Shown here piece by piece: positions 1 through 8,053 of a stretch of DNA of 64,000 nucleotides. The notes beneath the pieces are model-generated. The model did not search any database. It was not told the origin of the DNA and saw nothing but the letters and a program-made list of their open reading frames with translations. The DNA comes from UBA1231 sp045652765 (GTDB lineage Bacteria > Bacillota_I > Bacilli_A > ML615J-28 > CAG-313), in NCBI GenBank assembly GCA_045652765.1, contig JAZOLG010000041.1:8355-72354 (forward strand), read 5' to 3'. Made by a program: the position numbers and the translations under genes. Numbering within the stretch: position 1 is the stretch's first letter; every line of letters starts with the position of its first letter.

Positions 1-512
1 GAAGCGGTAAAGCTATTACACTGATTGATTTAATAGATGAAGTTGGAAGTGATGCTTTGAGATATTTCTACGTTTCTAAAGCGTTGAACACTCATATGGA
101 TTTAGATTTAGATGTTATGCGTAAAAAATCTAATGAAAATCCTGTTTTCTATGCTCAATATGCGTATGCACGTGTGGCTAGTGTATTTAGAAAGTTTAAT
201 GAAGCAGGTAACGTTTTTGAAGCATCTACTCAATTTAGTAATATTGATAAATCAAAAGTTAAGAATATTTGTTTAACTCTTTTAAAATATCCTGTAGTAA
301 TTGAAGAAGCTGCAAGTAAACATTTAGTACATAAAGTATGTCACTATATTGATGAACTTGCATATCAACTACATAGTTTTTATAATGAAGAAAAAATTAT
401 TACTGATAATATAAGTGAAACAACAGAAAAATTAACTATCTTAAAAGCACTACAAACTGTACTTAAAGATGCCTTAAATACATTAGGTATCAATACATAT
501 GAACAAATGTAA
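1..512 (+). CDS. argS: Arginyl-tRNA synthetase, C-terminal part
   Basis: Partial gene running in from the left edge. The reading frame is open from base 3 and ends at the TAA at 510-512. It shows the end of the catalytic domain (DEVGSDALRYF, the stretch just after the KMSKR region in ArgRS) and then the DALR-type anticodon-binding helical domain (NPVFYAQYAYARVASVF, ending in LGINTYEQM). The enzyme charges tRNA-Arg in the cytoplasm. The N-terminal Rossmann fold with HIGH lies outside the window. It sits directly upstream of the T-box leader of hisS-aspS, forming a block of tRNA-synthetase genes. The family call is secure because the DALR domain pattern is typical. Confidence 0.93.
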   Translation, partial: SGKAITLIDLIDEVGSDALRYFYVSKALNTHMDLDLDVMRKKSNENPVFYAQYAYARVASVFRKFNEAGNVFEASTQFSNIDKSKVKNICLTLLKYPVVIEEAASKHLVHKVCHYIDELAYQLHSFYNEEKIITDNISETTEKLTILKALQTVLKDALNTLGINTYEQM

Positions 513-518
513 TTTTTT

Positions 519-652
519 CGATGAATGAGCTGACAACTCAGGAGAAAAACGTACCGAAAACGTTAAAATGGATTCTAAGAGCAAATAAACTTGAAATAAG
601 GTGGTACCGCGGAATAAAATTCGTCCTTATAGTTTTTTTGCTCGTTTTTTTT
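519..652 (+). ncRNA. T-box leader of hisS-aspS
   Basis: The conserved T-box sequence AAGGTGGTACCGCGG lies at about 598-612. Its antiterminator partner TCGTCCTT is at 621-628. GAGCAAA (579-585) pairs with TTTGCTC (637-643) and is followed by a T-run at 645-652, giving the competing terminator. T-box leaders sense the charging state of the cognate tRNA and allow readthrough when it is uncharged. Only about 70 nt separate the argS stop from the antiterminator region, so a normal stem I must be reduced or must begin inside argS. I could not assign the specifier codon; a GAC lies at 531-533 but its structural context is unproven. Confidence 0.85.
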
Positions 653-663
653 AGGAGGAAATA

Positions 664-1956
664 ATGAAAATTAGTAAATTAAAAGGAACTTTAGATTATT
701 TTGGTGACTCTATAAAAAGATTTCATGTAGTATGCAATGCTTCAAGAAAAATATGTGAGGCATTTGGATATGAAGAAGTTATCACACCCGTTATTGAGTC
801 AATTGATGTATTTGTAAGATCAGCTGGTGAGAATTCAGATATCGTTGGAAAAGAAATGTATACTTTCAACGATCGAGGAAACAGAATGATTGCTTTAAAA
901 CCAGAATCTACTGCTAGTGTTATGAGAATGGTTGTAGAAAATAAAATTTATGCAAATCCTGGTGTAAAAAAGTATTATTATTTGTCACCTAATTTCCGTT
1001 ATGAAAGACCACAAGCAGGAAGATACCGTCAATTCTATCAATTTGGGGTTGAAACTTTATGTGAAGAAAGTCCTTATCTTGATGCAGAAGTTATCTTAGT
1101 TGCTTATAGAATATTAGAAGAATTAAAAATTAATAATGCTAAGGTCTATTTAAATACTCTTGGAAGCGACGAAACTAGAAAAAATTATACAAAAGCTTTA
1201 AAAGAGTATTTTGAACCATTCGTTTCAGATCTATGCGATGATTGTAAACGTCGTTTTGAAAAGAATCCACTTCGTATGCTTGATTGTAAGGTTGATGCTC
1301 ATAGTGATATTATGAAGAACGCACCAAAAATTAGTGATTATTTAAGTGAAGAAGATGATTCTTATTTTAAAGAATTATGCAAAACACTTGAATCATTAAA
1401 TGTCCCTTATGTTATTAATAGCCGTTTAGTACGTGGTCTAGACTATTATACTAATGATATTTTTGAAATAATTTATGAAAAAGATGGTAGTCCATATAAT
1501 GGCTTAGCTTTAATTGCCGGTGGAAGATATAATAATTTAGGACAAGAATTTGATGGTCCTCAAATTCCAAGTATTGGTTTTGGAATGGGTGTAGAAAGAA
1601 TGATCGGCGTAATTGAAGAAAATGGATATAGTGATAATTCTAATTTAAAAACAAAAGTTGCGGTTATTACAATGAGTAATGCATGTAAAATTGAAGGAAT
1701 TAGATTGGCTGATTATCTAAGAAGAAATAATATGGAAGTATTTATTGACTATAAAAATAACAATTTAAAACCACAATTTAAACTTTGTGATCGTGAAAAT
1801 GTTGAATTTATTTTAATAATGGGTGATGATGAAGTTGCAAATGGGACAATTAGGGTAAAAAATGTCAAAGAAAATACACAAGAAGATATAAAAATCGAAG
1901 ATTTAAATAAATATTTTAATTTAAAAGAGGAAGAAATTTATGCGTACAAACACTAA
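664..1956 (+). CDS. hisS: Histidyl-tRNA synthetase
   Basis: A 430-residue class II synthetase that charges tRNA-His. Motif 2 is at residues 111-124 (FRYERPQAGRYRQF). The histidine-specific signatures are RGLDYYT (257-263) and AGGRYN (285-290), motif 3 is GFGMGVERM (305-313), and a C-terminal HGTP anticodon-binding domain follows. The ATG at 664 follows AGGAGG (654-659) at good spacing. It is first in an operon with aspS, whose start lies inside the hisS end (17-nt overlap), and it is controlled by the T-box leader upstream. Length is normal for the family. Confidence 0.96.
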   Translation: MKISKLKGTLDYFGDSIKRFHVVCNASRKICEAFGYEEVITPVIESIDVFVRSAGENSDIVGKEMYTFNDRGNRMIALKPESTASVMRMVVENKIYANPGVKKYYYLSPNFRYERPQAGRYRQFYQFGVETLCEESPYLDAEVILVAYRILEELKINNAKVYLNTLGSDETRKNYTKALKEYFEPFVSDLCDDCKRRFEKNPLRMLDCKVDAHSDIMKNAPKISDYLSEEDDSYFKELCKTLESLNVPYVINSRLVRGLDYYTNDIFEIIYEKDGSPYNGLALIAGGRYNNLGQEFDGPQIPSIGFGMGVERMIGVIEENGYSDNSNLKTKVAVITMSNACKIEGIRLADYLRRNNMEVFIDYKNNNLKPQFKLCDRENVEFILIMGDDEVANGTIRVKNVKENTQEDIKIEDLNKYFNLKEEEIYAYKH

Positions 1957-3682
1957 TGGTGAATTAAGATTATCAGATGTAAATAAAATTGTTACTTTAA
2001 CAGGTTGGGTTAGTAAAAAACGTGACTTAGGTGGATTAGTATTTGTTGATTTACGTGACCGTTATGGTATTACACAATTAATAGTAGAACCTGAAAATAA
2101 ATGTTATGATTTAGCTGTTAGCTTAAAAATGGAATATGTAATTAAAGTGACAGGAAAAGTTGTTGAAAGAAGTAGTAAAAATCCTAACATGTCAACTGGT
2201 GATATAGAAGTTTTGGTTGATGAATTAACTATTTTAAATGAAGCTGAACTTCCACCACTACTTGTTCAAGATCAAACAGATGCGCTTGAAGAAACAAGAA
2301 TGCGTTATCGTTATTTAGATTTAAGAAGACCAACAATGCAAAATAATTTAGTGTTACGTCATAAAACTTGTATGGCTATTCGTAATTATTTTGATGAACT
2401 TAATTTTGTTGAAGTTGAAACACCAATCCTAGGTAAATCTACTCCAGAAGGTGCTCGTGACTTCTTAGTGCCTTCTCGTGTGCATCAAGGTTCGTTTTAT
2501 GCATTACCACAGTCTCCACAATTATATAAACAATTATTAATGGTTTCAGGTATGGACCGCTACTTCCAAATTGTTAAATGCTTCCGTGATGAAGATTTAA
2601 GAGCGGATAGACAACTTGAATTTACACAAGTTGACCTTGAAATGAGTTTTGTTGATGAGATAGATGTTCAAACAGTTACTGAAGGATGTTTAAAACGCGT
2701 TTGGAAAGAAGTTTTAGGACAAGATATTGTTACACCTTTCCCTCGCATGGCATATGATGATGCTATGAATAATTATGGTAGTGATAAACCTGATACTCGT
2801 TTTGAAATGTTATTACAAAATATTACAGAATGGGCTAGTAAATTAGATTTTTCTATTTTCAAAGATAATATTGCTGCAGGTGGTGTTGTAAAAGTTGTTG
2901 TTGCTAAAGGAGCTGCATCAAAATATTCTCGTAAAGAAATTGATCGTTTAACGTTAATTGCAAAAAAATACCATGCCAAGGGTCTTGCATGGGTTAAATA
3001 TGAAGATGCAATTAGCGGTTCAATTGCTAAATTTATTACAGAAGAATTACAAAATGAACTTGTTTCAACTTTAAATCTTGAAAAAGGAGACTTAGTGTTA
3101 ATTGTATCTGATACATTAGAAAATGCCAATACTAGTTTAGGTGCATTACGTTTAACTCTTGGTCATGAATTAGATTTAATTGATAATGATAAATTTAATT
3201 TCTTATGGGTTGTTGATTGGCCATTATTTGAATATAGCGAAGAAGATGGAAGATATGTTGCTGCACATCATCCATTTACTTCTCCTAAAGATGGACATGA
3301 GGAACTAATGTTAGAACATCCAGAGCTAACAAAAGCTAAAGCATATGACGTCGTTCTTAATGGTTATGAACTTGGTGGTGGAAGTATTCGTATTTTCAAT
3401 CAAGAAACACAATCAAAAATGTTTAAAGCTATTGGTTTAACTGATGAAGAGGTTAAAGTTAAATTCTCATATTTTGTTGATGCGCTTAGATATGGTACAC
3501 CTCCACATGGTGGTTTAGCTTTAGGTCTTGATAGACTTGTAATGTTAATTACAAAAAATAATAATTTACGCGAAGTTATTGCTTTCCCTAAAGCTGCTAG
3601 TGCAAAATGCTTAATGAGTAACTGCCCAACTCCAGTTGCTGATAGTCAATTAGATGAATTAAAAATAAAGGTAAATGAATAA
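1940..3682 (+). CDS. aspS: Aspartyl-tRNA synthetase
   Basis: A 580-residue bacterial-type class IIb enzyme. It has an N-terminal OB-fold anticodon-binding domain (about 1-105), catalytic motifs QSPQLYKQ (191-198) and FRDEDLRADRQLEFTQ (215-230), a bacterial GAD-type insertion in the middle, and motif 3 GLALGLDRL (525-533). The start overlaps hisS by 17 nt with GAGG upstream, the usual hisS-aspS operon of Bacillota, so both share the T-box control. Whether it is discriminating or also charges tRNA-Asn cannot be decided here. Confidence 0.96.
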   Translation: MRTNTNGELRLSDVNKIVTLTGWVSKKRDLGGLVFVDLRDRYGITQLIVEPENKCYDLAVSLKMEYVIKVTGKVVERSSKNPNMSTGDIEVLVDELTILNEAELPPLLVQDQTDALEETRMRYRYLDLRRPTMQNNLVLRHKTCMAIRNYFDELNFVEVETPILGKSTPEGARDFLVPSRVHQGSFYALPQSPQLYKQLLMVSGMDRYFQIVKCFRDEDLRADRQLEFTQVDLEMSFVDEIDVQTVTEGCLKRVWKEVLGQDIVTPFPRMAYDDAMNNYGSDKPDTRFEMLLQNITEWASKLDFSIFKDNIAAGGVVKVVVAKGAASKYSRKEIDRLTLIAKKYHAKGLAWVKYEDAISGSIAKFITEELQNELVSTLNLEKGDLVLIVSDTLENANTSLGALRLTLGHELDLIDNDKFNFLWVVDWPLFEYSEEDGRYVAAHHPFTSPKDGHEELMLEHPELTKAKAYDVVLNGYELGGGSIRIFNQETQSKMFKAIGLTDEEVKVKFSYFVDALRYGTPPHGGLALGLDRLVMLITKNNNLREVIAFPKAASAKCLMSNCPTPVADSQLDELKIKVNE

Positions 3683-4151
3683 TATGAAAGATCTAAATTA
3701 TATTTCATGGGATAAATATTTCATGGGTGTTGCGAAACTTTCTAGTATGCGAAGTAAAGATCCAAGTACTAAGGTTGGCGCATGTATTGTAAATAGTGAA
3801 AAAAGAATTATCGGTATTGGTTATAATGGTTTTCCATATGGTTGTGATGATGATTTATTCCCTTGGGGACGAGAAGGAGATTATTTAGACTGTAAATATC
3901 CTTATGTTGTTCACGCTGAACCTAATGCAATTTTAAATTCTACAAACAATTTACAAGGAGCTACAATTTATGTAACTTTATTCCCATGTAATGAATGTAC
4001 AAAATTGTTAATTCAAGCTGGAATCAAAGAGGTTGTGTATATGGATGATAAATATTCAGGTACACCATCTGATTTAGCTGCTAAAAAAATGTTAGAAGCT
4101 GCAGGCGTTAAAACTAGAAAAATTGACAAATTTGATGTGAAGTTTGAATAA
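3675..4151 (+). CDS. dCMP deaminase (ComEB-like)
   Basis: A 158-residue zinc deaminase of the CDA superfamily. HAEPNAI at residues 80-86 gives the zinc ligand H80 and general base E82, and PCNEC at 104-108 gives C105 and C108. The early SKDPSTKVGA is typical of deoxycytidylate deaminases, which turn dCMP into dUMP for thymidylate synthesis. The ATG at 3675 overlaps aspS by 8 nt (ATGAATAA), an architecture repeated at other junctions in this window. An in-frame ATG at 3684 is an alternative start. ComEB of competence operons belongs to the same family, but no competence genes are nearby. Confidence 0.85.
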   Translation: MNNMKDLNYISWDKYFMGVAKLSSMRSKDPSTKVGACIVNSEKRIIGIGYNGFPYGCDDDLFPWGREGDYLDCKYPYVVHAEPNAILNSTNNLQGATIYVTLFPCNECTKLLIQAGIKEVVYMDDKYSGTPSDLAAKKMLEAAGVKTRKIDKFDVKFE

Positions 4152-5227
4152 TGAAGAAATTTATAAAACAAAATTTATTTATTGTTATTCCATCACTTTT
4201 TGTCATGCTTGTCTTACTTGCATTTTCGATTATTCGTTTAGATTATGAAATTACATCTCCTGGGATGATTAATAAGGTACAAAATGTCATAAATGTAGAT
4301 AATTCATACGAATCAAAAGGTTCATTTTATACTACATCGGTATATGTTAATGAAAAGTGTACAATCTTACAATATATTTTGGCTCATTTTTCTAATGCTG
4401 TCATTATTGAGCCAGTCAGTGAAATTGTTGATGGAACAAGTATTAGAAATAGTAAGTCAGGACAAATTCAAAAAAATAATAGTATTAATAATTCAGTAAT
4501 TTGTGCTTATGAAAAAGCTGGTTTTGATATTGAATATAATTATGTCGGTGTAATTGTTCATACATTGGCCGTCAATGCAACTTTAGATATAGAAGTTGGC
4601 GACATTATTTCAGCAGTTTGTGGAATTGAATTTGATTCAATGAATGAATTTTACAGTTTATTCAATGCTGCAAGACTTAGTGAACAATTTTTTAATGTTG
4701 AAACATTAACATGCAATCTTCCTCTTACTGTAAATGGTGAAGAACGTATTATTAGTACAACGACAGTTGACTATACAGAAGATGGCGAACCTTATCCAGT
4801 ATTTGGATTTTATATCTATGATCAATTTGAGATTGAAAAAAATTCTGCTATGCCACAATATACAATTTCTCAAACTAATACTGGTGGACCTAGTGGTGGT
4901 TTAATGCAAACATTAGCTGTTTATGATAGTTTAACTTATGATGATTTGACCCATGGATTAACGATAGCAGGAACAGGTACTATTGATATTGAAGGGAAAG
5001 TTGGTGCTATTGGAGGAATGTATTCGAAAATATTTACAGCATATTATTCAGGTTGTGATATTTTTTTTGTACCATATTATGAAAGTAGTGCTGGAGAAAC
5101 AAATTATCAAGAAGCGTTAAGAGCTTATGATGCTTTAGGAAGACCAGATGATTTCATTATTATTCCTGTTTCGACTTTTCAACAAGCGGTCGATTATTTA
5201 GAAAGTTTAGGTGAAAATCATGCTTAA
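4151..5227 (+). CDS. YlbL-type PDZ and Lon-like membrane protease
   Basis: A 358-residue protein anchored by one N-terminal transmembrane segment (residues 8-29). A PDZ-like region follows (about 130-200; a usual GxxxxG start is replaced by VGVIVHTLA), then an S16 Lon-type proteolytic domain. The catalytic Ser lies in GGPSGG (S248) and the candidate Lys in GGMYSKI (K293), so the dyad is intact. In Bacillus YlbL takes part in DNA-damage checkpoint recovery; the substrate here is unknown. The start overlaps the previous stop as TAATG, which indicates translational coupling. No ATPase domain is present, as expected for this family. Confidence 0.85.
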   Translation: MKKFIKQNLFIVIPSLFVMLVLLAFSIIRLDYEITSPGMINKVQNVINVDNSYESKGSFYTTSVYVNEKCTILQYILAHFSNAVIIEPVSEIVDGTSIRNSKSGQIQKNNSINNSVICAYEKAGFDIEYNYVGVIVHTLAVNATLDIEVGDIISAVCGIEFDSMNEFYSLFNAARLSEQFFNVETLTCNLPLTVNGEERIISTTTVDYTEDGEPYPVFGFYIYDQFEIEKNSAMPQYTISQTNTGGPSGGLMQTLAVYDSLTYDDLTHGLTIAGTGTIDIEGKVGAIGGMYSKIFTAYYSGCDIFFVPYYESSAGETNYQEALRAYDALGRPDDFIIIPVSTFQQAVDYLESLGENHA

Positions 5228-5612
5228 ACTATATAAAAAATATTTTGAAATATCAAAAATATTTGAAAGTGATATTTTAGATAAAAAAACAACTAGAAAA
5301 ATAAGTTTGATTGCAATACTATTTAGTTTGCCAATTATGATTATTTATGCACTAATTTTATTTAATGCATGTACAATTTTTGTTGGCAATGTGCCAATTT
5401 TGAACGTATTCATTTTAATAATGCCTATTTTTGTTTGTTTGTTTTTTGGCCTAGTATCTTTATTTACTATTCAATTATATAAAATGTATTTACCTGATCA
5501 TGATTTACTATGTAAAGTTAAGAATTGGCAATTTTTTGTTGCTGGATTATTAAATCCATATATTATTGTCTTTTCGATAGTTATTTCAGTTATTATGTGC
5601 TTTATTTTATAG
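5220..5612 (+). CDS. Small membrane protein, unknown
   Basis: A 130-residue protein with three hydrophobic segments (about residues 27-51, 59-82 and 105-129) and a charged, Lys-rich N-terminus. I do not recognise the family. I place the start at the ATG at 5220: AGGTG at 5208-5212 is well spaced, and the resulting 8-nt overlap with the previous gene (ATGCTTAA) is the same junction type seen elsewhere here. A GTG at 5211 would add three residues. It lies between the YlbL-type protease and lspA, 8 nt before lspA, so it is probably co-transcribed with them. Confidence 0.7.
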   Translation: MLKLYKKYFEISKIFESDILDKKTTRKISLIAILFSLPIMIIYALILFNACTIFVGNVPILNVFILIMPIFVCLFFGLVSLFTIQLYKMYLPDHDLLCKVKNWQFFVAGLLNPYIIVFSIVISVIMCFIL

Positions 5613-5620
5613 GAGGCAGT

Positions 5621-6127
5621 ATGATTATATACGGAATTTTATTAACAGTTATTCTTGTATTTTTAGACCAAATATCAAAGTATGTCATTTTTGCAACAAT
5701 AGGACTTGGAAAAGGTGTGCCTGTAGTTGATGGTTTTTTTAGATTATATGGTGTATATAATACTGGTGCTGCATTTAGCATTTTAAATGATCATTCTTGG
5801 ATCTTGCTAGTTATTAGCATTTTAGCAACTATTTTAATATCATATTTTATGAAAGATTTTTCACTTAAAAGAAGACCACTTTATGGCATTTCCCTTGTTT
5901 TAATATTGAGTGGTTGTATCGGTAATATGATAGATCGTATGTTTAATAATTTTAAAGTATATGATTTCATTGATTTGCAATTTATGAACTTTGCCATTTT
6001 TAATATTGCTGATTGTTATTTAACTGTTGGTGTAATATTAATGGGTATATTTCTAGTTTTCTTTGAACAAAAAGATCCTATAAACTTTAAACTAAAAAAT
6101 AATAAAGAGGAAAAAATCGATGAATAA
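5621..6127 (+). CDS. lspA: Lipoprotein signal peptidase
   Basis: A 168-residue polytopic aspartyl protease that cleaves diacylglyceryl prolipoproteins at the membrane. Four transmembrane helices are visible, with conserved NTGAAF (47-52), GNMIDR (101-106, catalytic D105) and FNIAD (127-131, catalytic D131). The ATG at 5621 follows AGGAGG at 5611-5616. A reading frame extends further upstream, but it runs through the preceding gene and lacks a ribosome-binding site. The end overlaps rluD by 8 nt. lspA followed by rluD is the common Bacillota order. Confidence 0.95.
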   Translation: MIIYGILLTVILVFLDQISKYVIFATIGLGKGVPVVDGFFRLYGVYNTGAAFSILNDHSWILLVISILATILISYFMKDFSLKRRPLYGISLVLILSGCIGNMIDRMFNNFKVYDFIDLQFMNFAIFNIADCYLTVGVILMGIFLVFFEQKDPINFKLKNNKEEKIDE

Positions 6128-7016
6128 AATTATACTTATTTGTCAAGAAGGACCTATTCGTGTTGACAAATTTGTTGCAGTTAGCATGGAAAAAAGTCGT
6201 AGTGAAGTTCAAAAGTATTTTGATGAATCAGGCGTTTATGTTAATGGTAAATTAGCTAAATCAAGTTTAAATATTAATAGTGGTGATAAAGTTGAATTTG
6301 ATGTCCCAGAAGTACAAGAAGCGAAAATTGAAAAACAAAATATTCAACTTGACGTAGTTTATGAGGATTCTGATGTTATCGTAGTTAATAAACCTTCAGG
6401 AATGGTAGTACATCCCGCTAATGGTCATTTTAATGATACGCTAGTAAATGCTTTAATGTATCATTGTACTGATTTGTCAACTATTAATGGTGAAATTAGA
6501 CCAGGAATAGTACATAGAATTGATAAAGATACTTCAGGATTATTAGTTGCTTGTAAAAATGATTTAGCTCACAATTCAATTGCAGCACAATTGAAAGCAA
6601 AAACATCTACTAGAAAGTATATTGCTATTGTATACGGAAATTTTGATCATAATTTTGGAAAAATTGAAGCTCCAATTGCCAGAGATCCTCAAAATCGCTT
6701 AAAAATGGCAGTTGTAAAAGGTGGTAAAGAATCTATTACAACATTTAAGGTTTTAGAGCGTTTTGGTGATTATACATTATTAGAATTAAAATTAGAAACA
6801 GGAAGAACTCATCAAATTAGAGTGCATATGGCATACATTGGTCATCCGGTTTTAGGTGATCCTTTATATGGCCCAAAAAAGATTATTGGTAAAAACGGTC
6901 AATATTTGCATGCCAAAACATTAGGATTTGTTCATCCTAGAACTAATGAATATATGGAGTTTACTTCAGAATTACCAGATTTCTTTTTAGAAATGATAGA
7001 AGAATTAAAAAAATAA
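6120..7016 (+). CDS. rluD: RluD-family 23S rRNA pseudouridine synthase
   Basis: A 298-residue protein with an N-terminal S4 RNA-binding domain (about 10-62) and a RluA-type catalytic domain. The catalytic motif is HRIDKDTSGLL with the nucleophile D135. RTHQIRVH and GDPLYG further on are also family signatures. It isomerises uridines in 23S rRNA; Bacillus homologues are called RluD or YlyB, and the exact target positions are inferred from the family. It is translationally coupled to lspA through an 8-nt overlap (ATGAATAA) and ends at a strong hairpin shared with convergent rnhC. Confidence 0.9.
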   Translation: MNKIILICQEGPIRVDKFVAVSMEKSRSEVQKYFDESGVYVNGKLAKSSLNINSGDKVEFDVPEVQEAKIEKQNIQLDVVYEDSDVIVVNKPSGMVVHPANGHFNDTLVNALMYHCTDLSTINGEIRPGIVHRIDKDTSGLLVACKNDLAHNSIAAQLKAKTSTRKYIAIVYGNFDHNFGKIEAPIARDPQNRLKMAVVKGGKESITTFKVLERFGDYTLLELKLETGRTHQIRVHMAYIGHPVLGDPLYGPKKIIGKNGQYLHAKTLGFVHPRTNEYMEFTSELPDFFLEMIEELKK

Positions 7017-7037
7017 GCACTCATTTGAGTGCTTATT
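7012..7037. terminator. Bidirectional terminator between rluD and rnhC
   Basis: A perfect 12-bp inverted repeat: AATAAGCACTCA (7012-7023), TT loop, TGAGTGCTTATT (7026-7037). It lies between convergent genes and contains both stop codons or their edges. Confidence 0.85.
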
Positions 7038-7977
7038 ATTCGTTATAGTCTTTAAGTTTTATATTATTTGATTTAGCATATTCAACAATACGTTGTGTAT
7101 TTACAAATTTCTTTTTAGCAATTTGGTTTAAGATGCCAAAACCATATGATTTTATAATACCAACAGCTTGACGATCAACTGCGCCTCCAGCTCCTTTAAG
7201 TAGTTCTACTTTGACTAATTTTGAAAGTTCATGCATTTCTTTTAAAAAGGCTGCACGAGCTAAAATTGATGCAGCTGCAATGCTAACATGAACTCTTTCT
7301 CCTTTAGGAATTAGAATAACATCTTTTTCAACATTTTGTAGTTTGCGTAAATAGTGAAGATATTTTTCTTTTGGTGTAAATTCATCAATTAAAATTGCGT
7401 CGGGCTTTACATTATCAAGTTTTTTTAGTATACTATTAATAGCATTATTATGTAAGCATGCTTTAATGAAGTTCATGTTATCATCTTCAGTCTTATATAA
7501 AGAATTAAATTTTTCAGGTGATAATACTAAAATAGAACAAGTAACAATGTTTTTAAGTTTTAAGGCTAAGTCGATAATTACATCGTCCATTAATAATTTT
7601 GAGTCTTTAACACCTAAACGTTTAAGAGTTTCTATTTGATCACTACGAACATAACAACTACATACGACAATTGGTCCAAAATAATCGCCTGTACCAACTT
7701 CATCACAACCTATTGCGCTGATGTTTTGATACATTGCGTAGTTTGATTCAATCTCTTTTTCGATTGGTAAATTGAATTTTTTGGCCCAAATGTTGTATTC
7801 GCCATCTTCAGATTTCCCTTGGAATAGTACTGTATTTGTAGTATAGAAAGTTACACTAACATTTTCCATTTTGGCTCTTGCGATGGTATGGGCATTTTCA
7901 CCTTTAATTAGGTATCCATCATAATATTCTAACATTTCTTTAATTTGGGCTGCTGTAGCATTAATTGTGTGACTCAT
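7036..7977 (-). CDS. rnhC: Ribonuclease HIII
   Basis: A 313-residue protein with the N-terminal TBP-like substrate-binding domain of RNase HIII (about 1-75) and a type 2 RNase H core. The core opens with the RNase HIII signature DEVGTGDYFGP (residues 92-102), which contains acidic metal ligands. It cuts the RNA strand of RNA-DNA hybrids in R-loops and at primers. The start at 7977 follows GGGAGG on the reverse strand. It is one of only four reverse-strand genes left of 48 kb. An extended -10 (TGTTATAAT, 8009-8017 reverse) lies upstream. Confidence 0.94.
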   Translation of the reverse strand: MSHTINATAAQIKEMLEYYDGYLIKGENAHTIARAKMENVSVTFYTTNTVLFQGKSEDGEYNIWAKKFNLPIEKEIESNYAMYQNISAIGCDEVGTGDYFGPIVVCSCYVRSDQIETLKRLGVKDSKLLMDDVIIDLALKLKNIVTCSILVLSPEKFNSLYKTEDDNMNFIKACLHNNAINSILKKLDNVKPDAILIDEFTPKEKYLHYLRKLQNVEKDVILIPKGERVHVSIAAASILARAAFLKEMHELSKLVKVELLKGAGGAVDRQAVGIIKSYGFGILNQIAKKKFVNTQRIVEYAKSNNIKLKDYNE

Positions 7978-8053
7978 ATTATCCTCCCATGTTAGTAATT
8001 TACACTACATTATAACACATAATTAAAATTTTTTTATACAAAGAGGTAAAAAA

